From CAZYZQ01 sp964652075 (GTDB lineage Bacteria; Bacillota; Clostridia; Oscillospirales; Oscillospiraceae), in the NCBI GenBank assembly GCA_964652075.1, contig CAZYZQ010000057.1, positions 1 to 14,471 on the forward strand: DNA of 14,471 nucleotides, read 5' to 3'. Below are positions 1-5,999 of the stretch, in pieces. The position numbers and the translations under genes are program-made. The notes beneath the pieces are model-generated. The model saw only the letters and a list, made by a program, of their open reading frames with translations, searched no databases and was not told the DNA's origin. The stretch's first letter is position 1; the number at the start of each line of letters is the position of its first letter.

Positions 1-335
1 CCACGGCGCATCTTCGCGCACATGGAGCACGGATTCTTTTCACGGCGATGCTCAAAGATAATCGGGCCGATCTGCGTTTGCACGCGCCGGAACGGCACCG
101 CAAGCCGCGCGCACAGCGCCTCCAGCGGCGCGAAGTCCATGCCGCCAAGTCCCATATCAATCGTCACAGCTTCCACGAAAAACGGCGCCGGGTAGAACGC
201 GCGCAGATGCGCAAGCAGATATAACAGCGCCACAGAATCCTTGCCGCCGGACACGCCGACAGCGATCCGATCCCCTGCTTGTATCATCCCATAGTCGTCC
301 ACACACCGGCGTACCAGGCCCAGCAGCTTCTGCAT
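1..335 (-). CDS. ttcA: TtcA-like tRNA 2-thiocytidine synthetase (N-terminal part)
   Basis: The gene runs off the left edge; about 111 codons from the start are present. It reads as a PP-loop ATPase of the TtcA family, which adenylates and thiolates cytidine 32 of some tRNAs in the cytoplasm. The PP-loop motif SGGKDS lies at residues 29-34. A CSMC motif lies at about residues 103-106, followed by AKMRRG; in TtcA this cysteine pair helps hold an iron-sulfur cluster. The CxxC placement favours TtcA over TilS, which also has a PP-loop. The start is the ATG at 335-333 with GGAGG at about 345-349 on the minus strand. It is divergent from rplM across about 250 bases. I could not find a convincing promoter of its own. 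The C-terminal second CxxC is outside the window, so the symbol is a family-level call. Confidence 0.85.
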   Translation of the reverse strand, partial: MQKLLGLVRRCVDDYGMIQAGDRIAVGVSGGKDSVALLYLLAHLRAFYPAPFFVEAVTIDMGLGGMDFAPLEALCARLAVPFRRVQTQIGPIIFEHRREKNPCSMCAKMRR

Positions 336-368
336 AGCAAATCGCCTCCAAATAATAAAATCGTTTTC

Positions 369-418
369 AAGCATTCGTGAGCATTTCGGAGTTTTTCAGA
401 GCATTTGCGAGATTCTTC
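369..418. repeat. Five 10-bp direct repeats phased with the DNA helix
   Basis: Five consecutive 10-base units start at 369, 379, 389, 399 and 409. The best copies are GAGCATTTCG (379) and GAGCATTTGC (399); the others are degenerate. The T-runs recur about every 10 bases. The array ends about 30 bases before the rplM -35 box. Phased A/T tracts bend DNA in general, so a curved upstream activating element is possible. That role is inference. Confidence 0.6.
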
Positions 419-428
419 CGGAAAACCA

Positions 429-446
429 GCAAATTCTTCAATTTGC
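429..446. promoter_or_regulatory. Perfect inverted repeat abutting the rplM -35 box
   Basis: GCAAATT at 429-435 and AATTTGC at 440-446 form a perfect 7-base inverted repeat around a 4-base spacer. It ends two bases before the -35 hexamer of the rplM promoter. It could be an operator or an AT-rich UP-like element. No regulator can be named. Confidence 0.4.
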
Positions 447-448
447 GC

Positions 449-477
449 TTGACTCCTTTGTTGAAATGTGATATAAA
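449..477 (+). promoter_or_regulatory. Sigma-A promoter of rplM-rpsI
   Basis: The -35 box TTGACT (449-454) and the -10 box TATAAA (472-477) are separated by 17 bases. Each is one mismatch from the housekeeping consensus. Transcription would start at about 484, giving a leader of about 100 bases before rplM. Confidence 0.85.
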
Positions 478-483
478 AAAAGA

Positions 484-584
484 GCGCGTTTTGGGAATAT
501 TGTAAACGCGCAGGATGCATTTGTCAAAATTTTATTTTATGGAAGCCGGATCTTCCCGCTTCCGGATACATGGAGGAAACTGCA
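484..584 (+). promoter_or_regulatory. Structured 5' leader of rplM, candidate L13 autoregulatory leader
   Basis: The predicted transcript begins with a hairpin: GCGCGTTT (484-491) pairs perfectly with AAACGCGC (504-511) around a 12-base loop. A second foldable stretch precedes the SD. There GGAAGC (541-546) can pair with GCTTCC (558-563), and CCGGA (546-550) can pair with TCCGG (561-565); the two pairings exclude each other. The Rfam L13 leader family is known upstream of rplM-rpsI in Firmicutes, so autoregulation by L13 is plausible. I have not matched the consensus structure base by base. Confidence 0.5.
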
Positions 585-1016
585 ATGTCCACGACTATGG
601 CAAAAAAAGAGACCGTACAGCGCAAGTGGTACGTTCTCGATGCAGCCGGGAAGCCTCTGGGCCGCACCGCTGTCACTGCCGCCAATCTGCTGCGCGGTAA
701 ATATAAGCCCGACTTCACCCCGAACGTCGACTGCGGCGATTTCGTCATCGTTGTCAACGTTGACAAGGCCATTCTGACCGGCAAAAAGCTGGAGCATAAG
801 GTCTACCAGCATCACAGCGGCTGGATCGGCGGCCTGAAGGAAATGAAGTACAAGACCATGATGGCCGAGCGTCCGGAGCTTGCGATGGAGCTGGCCGTCA
901 AGGGTATGCTGCCGAAGAACAGCCTCGGCCGCGCCGCCTTCACCCGTCTGAAGCTCTACACTGGCCCGGAACACAACAACGCCGCGCAGAAGCCCGAAGC
1001 ATGGGTTCTGGACTGA
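585..1016 (+). CDS. rplM: Large ribosomal subunit protein uL13
   Basis: This is ribosomal protein L13, an early assembly protein of the 50S subunit. The 143-residue product matches the usual length of about 140-150. Recognisable blocks include RKWYVLDAAGKPLGR near the start, LLRGKYKPDF, and the YxHHSGWIGGLK segment in the middle. It ends in a typical KPEAWVLD-like tail. The ATG at 585 is preferred over the in-frame ATG at 570, because GGAGG (572-576) sits eight bases upstream of 585 while the earlier ATG has no SD. It is followed 17 bases later by rpsI, the conserved bacterial L13-S9 operon order. The upstream promoter and leader suggest growth-rate control and possible autoregulation. Confidence 0.97.
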   Translation: MSTTMAKKETVQRKWYVLDAAGKPLGRTAVTAANLLRGKYKPDFTPNVDCGDFVIVVNVDKAILTGKKLEHKVYQHHSGWIGGLKEMKYKTMMAERPELAMELAVKGMLPKNSLGRAAFTRLKLYTGPEHNNAAQKPEAWVLD

Positions 1017-1033
1017 TTGGGAGGTAACTGAGA

Positions 1034-1438
1034 ATGTACGAGAGCAAGAAAGCATATAAGTACGGCACCGGCCGTCGGAAGTCGTCCGTCGCGCGCGTCC
1101 GTGTGTTTGAAAACGGCACTGGTTCCATCACGGTCAACGGCCGCACCATCGACGATTACTTCGGCCTCGACACGCTGAAGCTGGTCGTCCGTCAGCCGCT
1201 GAACCTGCTGGCCATCGAGGGCAAGGTCGACGTCATTGCGAATGTCTCCGGCGGCGGCGTCTCCGGCCAGGCCGGCGCAATCCGCCACGGCATTGCCCGC
1301 GCCCTGCTGCAGGTCAACCCGGAGTACCGCGCCGCCCTGAAAGCCGCCGGCTTCCTGACCCGCGACCCGAGAATGAAGGAGCGCAAGAAGTACGGTCTCA
1401 AAGCCGCCCGTCGCGCACCGCAGTTCTCCAAGCGCTGA
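1034..1438 (+). CDS. rpsI: Small ribosomal subunit protein uS9
   Basis: This is ribosomal protein S9, a 30S head protein whose C-terminal tail reaches the P-site tRNA. The 134-residue product carries the family signatures YGTGRRKSSVARV near residues 10-22 and GGGVSGQAGAIRHGIARAL at about residues 74-92. It ends in the conserved basic tail with KKYGLKAARRAPQFSKR, and the terminal SKR is the P-site contact. The start ATG at 1034 has GGAGGT at 1019-1024. It is the second gene of the operon with rplM and is followed by a strong intrinsic terminator, so no further gene is expected in the transcript. Confidence 0.97.
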   Translation: MYESKKAYKYGTGRRKSSVARVRVFENGTGSITVNGRTIDDYFGLDTLKLVVRQPLNLLAIEGKVDVIANVSGGGVSGQAGAIRHGIARALLQVNPEYRAALKAAGFLTRDPRMKERKKYGLKAARRAPQFSKR

Positions 1439-1474
1439 GCTTATTATTTCATTATTATTGCATCAGCCTTTCCG

Positions 1475-1506
1475 CACCGGAATCCATGCGATTCCGGTGT
1501 GTTTTC
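1475..1506 (+). terminator. Intrinsic terminator of rplM-rpsI
   Basis: CACCGGAATC (1475-1484) pairs perfectly with GATTCCGGTG (1490-1499) around a 5-base loop, followed by TGTTTTCTT. It lies 36 bases after the rpsI stop codon. Confidence 0.85.
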
Positions 1507-1529
1507 TTCGCACAAAACTGCAAATATAA

Positions 1530-1555
1530 GAGGGCAGGGACGAATCCCTGCCCTC
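1530..1555 (-). terminator. Terminator of the S8/SLH gene, possibly bidirectional
   Basis: An 11-base perfect stem (1530-1540 with 1545-1555) closes a CGAA loop. On the minus strand it follows the stop codon at 1571 by 15 bases and is followed by a T-rich stretch. On the plus strand it is followed by AACTTTATTT, so it could back up the rpsI terminator. Confidence 0.75.
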
Positions 1556-1570
1556 AACTTTATTTGCCCC

Positions 1571-3469
1571 TCAACGTGCGATTTCCACGTACCGCTGCAT
1601 CAGTGCTGCAACTTCCGCACGGGTAGCGGAATCAGTCGGACGCAACAAGCCATGGTTGTCGCCCTTGAACAGGCCGACACTGGTCGCCCAGATCAGTGCA
1701 GGCTCTGCATACGCACTGGTCTGCTCTGCATCCGGGAACATGCTCAGATCGCCGTTCACAACCGGCTCTCCCTCGCGACGCCACAGAATCGCGGCAATCT
1801 GCTCGCGCGTGGCAGGGGCATCCGGCGCAAATGCAATGCTCGAGACACCCTTGACAATTCCGTGAGCTGCGCCCCATTCGACTGCACTCGTGTACCATGT
1901 GCTCTGTGCAACATCGCGGAACTTGCCGGTATATGCAGCGGCCGGTTTGCCCTCGAATCGCCAAAGCACTGTCACCAGCATAGCGCGCGTCATCGTCCCG
2001 CTCGGATCGAAATGATCAGAGGAAACTCCATTGAACAAACCCTGCTCCGCAACGTAATCGACCACATCAAATGCCCAGTGCGTGGCAGGGACATCCACGA
2101 AGCGAATCTTCGGTTCTGTCGGCTCTGCGGGTGCCACTGGCGTTACCGGTGTCACCGGCGTGACCGGCGTCACGCTGCCCGCAATAACCTGCACCAGGCA
2201 GGAGGTCTGCACCTTGGTATTTGTCTTGAGTTTGCCCTGCACATAGGCATAGCCCGGCGCAACCGCCGTCAGCGTACCGTCCGCCGAAACCGTCACAACG
2301 CTTTCATCGAAGGATGTCCAGAGGATTTCCTTATCCTCATCCAGCGTCGGCTCCGGCGCGTAGGTCGGCTCGAGCTTCTGCGTCGTTCCCGCTTCCAACG
2401 TGAGATTGTGGCTATCCAGCTCCAGCGTCTCCGCCTTCACGCCCTCGCACACAACTGCGAAGTTTACAGAGTACTTGCCGTCCTTCGATGTTGCCGTGAT
2501 GTGGCTGACACCCGGCTCGGAGGGCGTGTAGTAGGCAACATTTTTGGTCTCATTATCAACCAGAACATTTTCCTGCGGATCCAGCGTACCAGTAAGTGTC
2601 GTATCCTGCGTTGCTGCCCAGTCAAACGGACCATACATTCCATCTGGCTGCTCATCATATGTATTGCCACTCACTTCTCCCGCCGGAGTCCCAGGGGCCT
2701 CAACACCATCTGCACGGATCACCATAATATTCGATGCACCATAGGGGGCATAGGCCATAATCTCACCTGTACTCGGATTATAGCTGAATCCACTTCTCAT
2801 ATAATCAGGAAGTGTTTCGCCCTGACAATACATCTCCGTTTCATACCCATTTTCAGAATAACGCGTTACGACTGTAATCGCATCAGGAAGTTTGTATCCC
2901 TCTTTTGCTACAATCCTGCCCGTCCACAATTCGCCATTCGCTACATAATTGGGTCCATCCAACAGCAATCCATCCGCCGGAGCTGTGGAGTTTGTTGTGC
3001 TATATTGGGCATATCCTTTTCTTGTATACAACTCAACCGGAATAAAACTATGGTTCTGACGGTATCTCGCAACCAGCGTTGCAGTCTCGCCATCTTTGAC
3101 ATAGACCGTCTGCTCATTATAGTAGCTATCAGAAACCAGCCCATCCTCAGATGTTGCGCCATTGCCCGAATCATCAAAAACTTTCAGAATTGCAAGCTGT
3201 GCATCGGGAGCAACACCCGAGAACTTCACTTTACCATCTTCTGTTTTGACATAGCCCGCAATCGTACCAGCAACATGTGTACCATGCTCGCTGGTACTAT
3301 CCGGTCGAACATTGACGTCTCCACTCAGAACGTTACCATATTCATCCAATGTTCCAGCATAATCAAACGCATATACAACTTTATCGTTTTTATAGATTGC
3401 ACTCACATCTCCGCTGTAAAGCTTTGAGGAATTTAAACTATCCTTGTTCATCGAAAGGAAGTTCGACAT
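1571..3469 (-). CDS. Remnant of S8 (subtilisin-like) peptidase with Ig-like domain and three SLH domains; broken gene, main fragment
   Basis: The open frame encodes 632 residues but has no convincing SD. It appears to be the downstream part of the gene whose secretion signal lies at 3448-3795 in another frame. The catalytic His motif EHGTHVAGTIAG is at residues 61-72, followed by SGVAPDAQLAILKVF, both typical of S8 peptidases. No Asp motif (DTG/DSG type) precedes it. The Ser motif (GTSMA type) is absent: the catalytic domain stops about 40 residues after the His and passes into non-catalytic sequence. A Big_2-like Ig domain spans about 345-430, then a VTP repeat linker, then three SLH domains (about 454-632) that would bind cell-wall polymer. 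As it stands it cannot be an active protease. It looks like a decayed cell-wall-anchored protease with at least two internal deletions, one causing a frameshift. The gene is AT-richer than the flanking core genes. Confidence 0.8.
   Translation of the reverse strand: MSNFLSMNKDSLNSSKLYSGDVSAIYKNDKVVYAFDYAGTLDEYGNVLSGDVNVRPDSTSEHGTHVAGTIAGYVKTEDGKVKFSGVAPDAQLAILKVFDDSGNGATSEDGLVSDSYYNEQTVYVKDGETATLVARYRQNHSFIPVELYTRKGYAQYSTTNSTAPADGLLLDGPNYVANGELWTGRIVAKEGYKLPDAITVVTRYSENGYETEMYCQGETLPDYMRSGFSYNPSTGEIMAYAPYGASNIMVIRADGVEAPGTPAGEVSGNTYDEQPDGMYGPFDWAATQDTTLTGTLDPQENVLVDNETKNVAYYTPSEPGVSHITATSKDGKYSVNFAVVCEGVKAETLELDSHNLTLEAGTTQKLEPTYAPEPTLDEDKEILWTSFDESVVTVSADGTLTAVAPGYAYVQGKLKTNTKVQTSCLVQVIAGSVTPVTPVTPVTPVAPAEPTEPKIRFVDVPATHWAFDVVDYVAEQGLFNGVSSDHFDPSGTMTRAMLVTVLWRFEGKPAAAYTGKFRDVAQSTWYTSAVEWGAAHGIVKGVSSIAFAPDAPATREQIAAILWRREGEPVVNGDLSMFPDAEQTSAYAEPALIWATSVGLFKGDNHGLLRPTDSATRAEVAALMQRYVEIAR
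2138..2173 (-). repeat. Four VTP codon-triplet repeats (linker)
   Basis: Four tandem 9-base units each encode Val-Thr-Pro, followed by VAP. They form a Pro/Thr linker between the Ig-like domain and the SLH domains, a usual wall-spanning spacer in surface proteins. The units differ at third codon positions, so this is not a very recent expansion. Confidence 0.85.
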
Positions 3470-3795
3470 GGAAATCTGGTTATAGCGCCAATCACTGCTT
3501 CACCGGCCGTCATTCCCTCCTCTTCGTTGAGCGTTGACATCTCATAGTAATCCATCAACGCCGGTGCATCCAACTGTACGATGACAGTAACCACCTTGTC
3601 TTCATCGTACTGCGGTGCAACTGCTGGCCGCGTCGTTCCCTCCGGAGCAATTTCGTCCAAACGGGATACGCCAGAAATCTCCTGTGCCGTGCGTATCTCG
3701 CCATTGTCCGTTTGCTGCTTCTGCGCTGCCAACGCCATCGGCATCAGACCGACTAGCATCGCAAGCGTCAACAAAATTGCCAGGACTCGTTTCAT
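3448..3795 (-). CDS. N-terminal fragment of the broken S8 peptidase (signal peptide and I9-type propeptide)
   Basis: The ATG at 3795 is preferred over the in-frame ATGs at 3804 and 3852, because AGGAAAGGA lies about 9 bases upstream of it and it leads straight into a signal peptide. Residues 1-24 are MKRV, a hydrophobic LAILLTLAML core, and an ALA-A cleavage site. A propeptide segment follows with VVTVIVQLDAPALMDYY, as seen in the I9 inhibitor region of Firmicute S8 proteases. The frame ends at 3448 after about 115 residues. The sequence continues as protease in another frame from about 3490 (residues SSDWRYNQIS, then the ORF at 3469). The stretch that should hold the first catalytic Asp is missing between the two. 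If translated, the product would be a secreted propeptide with no protease. The promoter upstream looks intact. Confidence 0.75.
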   Translation of the reverse strand: MKRVLAILLTLAMLVGLMPMALAAQKQQTDNGEIRTAQEISGVSRLDEIAPEGTTRPAVAPQYDEDKVVTVIVQLDAPALMDYYEMSTLNEEEGMTAGEAVIGAITRFPCRTSFR

Positions 3796-3846
3796 GATTG
3801 TCATTCCTTTCCTATCTGATTTGTCTGAACTTTCGTTCTTCCGTAC

Positions 3847-3891
3847 TGTCACACATTGATCGAACGCTGTATGTTCTATTTCTATGTGACA
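3847..3891. promoter_or_regulatory. Inverted repeat at the start of the protease transcript
   Basis: TGTCACA (3847-3853) and TGTGACA (3885-3891) form a perfect inverted repeat with a 31-base gap. It lies at and just after the predicted transcription start of the protease gene. It could be an operator for the divergent ArsR-type regulator or the base of an RNA stem. Neither has been tested. Confidence 0.35.
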
Positions 3892-3899
3892 TTACTAGT

Positions 3900-3928
3900 A
3901 TTTTAGTCTTTCAAAGCGCTTATGTCAA
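3900..3928 (-). promoter_or_regulatory. Sigma-A promoter of the S8/SLH gene
   Basis: On the minus strand TTGACA (3928-3923) and TAAAAT (3905-3900) are 17 bases apart. That is a perfect -35 and a one-mismatch -10. The predicted leader is about 98 bases. Confidence 0.85.
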
Positions 3929-3954
3929 CAACAAATTCTGAATTTTATTTTTAA

Positions 3955-3990
3955 GGACAACTTGCTCTGTTTTTGTCCACGCCTCGTGGA
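3955..3990. promoter_or_regulatory. Two overlapping inverted repeats between divergent promoters
   Basis: GGACAA (3955-3960) mirrors TTGTCC (3973-3978) with a 12-base gap. TCCACG (3976-3981) mirrors CGTGGA (3985-3990) with a 3-base gap. They lie between the protease promoter and the regulator promoter, a natural place for an operator. No other element was recognised between 3929 and 4014. Confidence 0.35.
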
Positions 3991-4014
3991 TGTTTTGCAT
4001 TTTCTCTCTTTTAT

Positions 4015-4043
4015 TTGACAAATTTGAATATTTATGCCATACT
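4015..4043 (+). promoter_or_regulatory. Promoter of the ArsR-type regulator
   Basis: TTGACA (4015-4020) and CATACT (4038-4043) are separated by 17 bases. The -35 box is perfect and the -10 box matches at four of six positions. The leader would be short, about 30 bases. Confidence 0.75.
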
Positions 4044-4077
4044 GAAGAGGTATTATATCCCCAAAGGAGGAAATGAT

Positions 4078-5199
4078 TTGGACGCACTTTCAAAGCCAAA
4101 CTTTCTACTGGAAGCGTTGGCCTATCTGGGCGCGCGCGCCAACGGCCATAGCTTGTCCCAGGTGGAAGCAGGGTTACGAGCACGTGGCATACAGGATCTG
4201 GGCTCATTCCGGGAAGCAACTGCACCGCTTGTCTCTTTAGCTCAGAATTTAGATGCCGCTGTCTCTCTTTCTCCCGATCACTTACAACGTTTTTTCACCA
4301 ATCTTCCCGGCTTCTCATACAGTACAATCGGCTTATACTCCCCTGCATTTCTGCTGTTTTATCCTATGCTTTCTCGATACAATGGAGATTTTGATGCACT
4401 GGTGTCTGCCATGTTCGAGCTCTCCCCGGATCATTTGGCGCGCCATATTCTGCTCACATTGGATTATGGTGACTGTCTTGACAGTTCTGCAAAGAACTGC
4501 TCGGAATACTATATGGATCAGATCCTCTCGCTTCAAATTCCGGCGGAGAGCAAACTTGTATTATTGGATCTGCATCGAAACTTTTCATCCCTGCTGCCGG
4601 ATATTTGCACCTGTATCCGGCCCGTTCTGCAAGCACTGGAGACCCAATCCTCCATTATTTCGCAATTGGCAAACTCGTTTTCAATGGAACTGTCAAAAAC
4701 CGGATGTGATGTCTATTTACGGAATACTTCGAGTCTGTCCGTTTCCGCAAGCGAGCAATATCAGCTCCGTCCTTTTCTCTTAGGTTACGATACAAATCTA
4801 TCGTTGGCGCAATCGGAACAGCCCGGACCGATTATTGTCTACTGTGGCATTCTTCGGCAATTTCTAACGCGGCTGCTCCATTCCCCCTCCGGTATGAGCA
4901 CGCAGGTTCTTGAAGCGATCAAACTTCTTGGCGACAAGACCAGATTTGATATTCTCTGCCAGCTACGCGAGCAACCTGCCTATGGGCAGGAATTGTCTGA
5001 ACGCTTTGGCCTGTCGCGCAACACCATCCACCACCATATGAGCAAGCTTCTTAATGCTGGCTTTGTGAACTGTAGGGTTGACGGAAATCGCATTTACTAC
5101 ACCACGAACAAGGTACGCATCGACTCCATCTTAGAGCAAATGCACTTTTTATTATGCGGCCGAGATCAAGCAACTGCTTCTGCACAGTCACAACGATGA
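4078..5199 (+). CDS. ArsR-type winged-helix transcriptional regulator with long N-terminal domain
   Basis: A TTG start at 4078 is chosen because AAAGGAGG (4063-4070) lies 7 bases upstream; the frame is open further upstream but passes through the promoter. The 373-residue product ends in a winged helix (about 274-345). LEAIKLLGDKTRFDIL is the usual ArsR helix 1 region. The recognition helix lies in the LSRNTIHHHMSKL segment, and the wing contains VDGNRIYYTT. The roughly 270 residues before it do not match a family I recognise and show no membrane segment; they may bind a ligand or dimerise. No metal-binding cysteine motif of the ArsR/SmtB kind is visible. It is divergent from the S8/SLH gene with operator-like repeats between them, so it probably controls itself and that gene. 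It is AT-richer than the core genes nearby, which suggests accessory origin. Confidence 0.8.
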   Translation: MDALSKPNFLLEALAYLGARANGHSLSQVEAGLRARGIQDLGSFREATAPLVSLAQNLDAAVSLSPDHLQRFFTNLPGFSYSTIGLYSPAFLLFYPMLSRYNGDFDALVSAMFELSPDHLARHILLTLDYGDCLDSSAKNCSEYYMDQILSLQIPAESKLVLLDLHRNFSSLLPDICTCIRPVLQALETQSSIISQLANSFSMELSKTGCDVYLRNTSSLSVSASEQYQLRPFLLGYDTNLSLAQSEQPGPIIVYCGILRQFLTRLLHSPSGMSTQVLEAIKLLGDKTRFDILCQLREQPAYGQELSERFGLSRNTIHHHMSKLLNAGFVNCRVDGNRIYYTTNKVRIDSILEQMHFLLCGRDQATASAQSQR

Positions 5200-5295
5200 T
5201 GAACGTTGATCCGTAAGTTTTATTGACATATACGTCGAAATCGAAGCCGTGCACCTCAGAATCAACCAGTCAGAGGTGATTTCTTCAAAATACAC

Positions 5296-5343
5296 AAAGA
5301 AGCGGGACTGCACAGCCATTTGCTCGTGCAGTCCCGCTTCTTT
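5296..5343. terminator. Bidirectional terminator between regulator and nitroreductase
   Basis: An 18-base perfect stem (5296-5313 with 5326-5343) flanks a 12-base loop. It begins with AAA and ends with TTT, so it reads as a terminator from both sides. It sits between two genes that converge on it. I see no gene or clear motif in 5200-5295 apart from a 6-base inverted repeat (5252-5257 and 5273-5278). Confidence 0.85.
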
Positions 5344-5374
5344 CACAAAAACAGATATATCGAACTTTCCGCGC

Positions 5375-5896
5375 TCAGTCCGCGTAGATCACGCGGCCCT
5401 CGCGGATGGGCTTGGCCGACAGCTCCATGTCGGGGTAGCCGATGATGCAGTTGCCGATTCCCTCATAGTCGCCCTCGATGCCCCACTGGCGCAGCAGCGC
5501 CTTGCCCTCGTCGGAGTCGAAGACCTCCTTTGCGCGGTGAATCCAGCGTGCGCCGAGCCCGGCGGCGAAGGCGGCGTTGAGCAGGTTTCCCATGGTCAGG
5601 CTGCCGTCATATAGATACGTCGGCGCAGTGCGGTCGGCCAGCACAATCAGGACGGTCGGCGCACCATAGAACGTATTTTTCAGAACCGGCTGGCCCAGCG
5701 TGTTCAGCTCGGCCAAACGGCGCACCATGGCCGGGTCACGTACAACGACAATGATCGGCGACTGACTGTTGCGGCCGGACGCAGCGTGCAGTCCCGCCTC
5801 GAGTACCGGCTTTAAATCCTCGTCCGACACCGGCTCCGGCTTAAACCTGTTGCAGCTCGCACGCGCGCAGAGCGTGCGGATTGTCTCATTTGTCAT
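5375..5896 (-). CDS. Nitroreductase-family FMN oxidoreductase
   Basis: The 173-residue product belongs to the nitroreductase fold, FMN-dependent enzymes that pass electrons from NAD(P)H to varied substrates; the substrate here is unknown. The N-terminal FMN-binding signature is ARASCNRFKPEPV, where Cys takes the usual Ser/Val/Ile position of RSxRxF. It is followed by LEAGLHAASGRNSQSPIIVVV, the family's second conserved block. GLGARWIHRAKEVF near residue 120 is the conserved GLG-W-I block. The length is normal for the short single-domain members. The ATG at 5896 is used because AAAAGGAG (5906-5913, minus) is 9 bases upstream; the ATG at 5905 touches the SD. A weak -10-like TAGAAT lies at 5924-5919. 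It appears to be a single-gene unit ending at the 5296-5343 hairpin. Confidence 0.88.
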   Translation of the reverse strand: MTNETIRTLCARASCNRFKPEPVSDEDLKPVLEAGLHAASGRNSQSPIIVVVRDPAMVRRLAELNTLGQPVLKNTFYGAPTVLIVLADRTAPTYLYDGSLTMGNLLNAAFAAGLGARWIHRAKEVFDSDEGKALLRQWGIEGDYEGIGNCIIGYPDMELSAKPIREGRVIYAD

Positions 5897-5963
5897 GGAA
5901 CACATCTCCTTTTGTCAGATTCTAAGAACAGCTTACCACATTCACAGCGAAGATGCAAGTGCG

Positions 5964-5990
5964 AAAAGCGCGCCGGGGTCTCCGGCGCGC
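5964..5990 (-). terminator. Terminator of the WG-repeat gene
   Basis: GCGCGCCGG (5968-5976) pairs perfectly with CCGGCGCGC (5982-5990) around a 5-base loop. On the minus strand the stem is followed by TTTT (5967-5964). It lies 9 bases after the stop codon. Confidence 0.8.
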
Positions 5991-5999
5991 CCTGTTATT

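Noticed and set aside
369..418. CRISPR-like repeats
   Set aside because: The units are only 10 bases, contiguous and degenerate, without spacers.
1499..3427. A 642-codon open frame on the plus strand opposite the S8/SLH gene
   Set aside because: It has no SD at its start, begins inside the rpsI terminator and has a composition rich in Arg, Cys, His and Ile without recognisable domains. The opposite strand has clear SLH, Ig-like and S8 motifs, so this is an antisense shadow.
3973..4077. Longer form of the ArsR-type regulator starting at 3973
   Set aside because: The extension would be translated from within the promoter, before the likely transcription start, and the TTG at 4078 has a strong SD.
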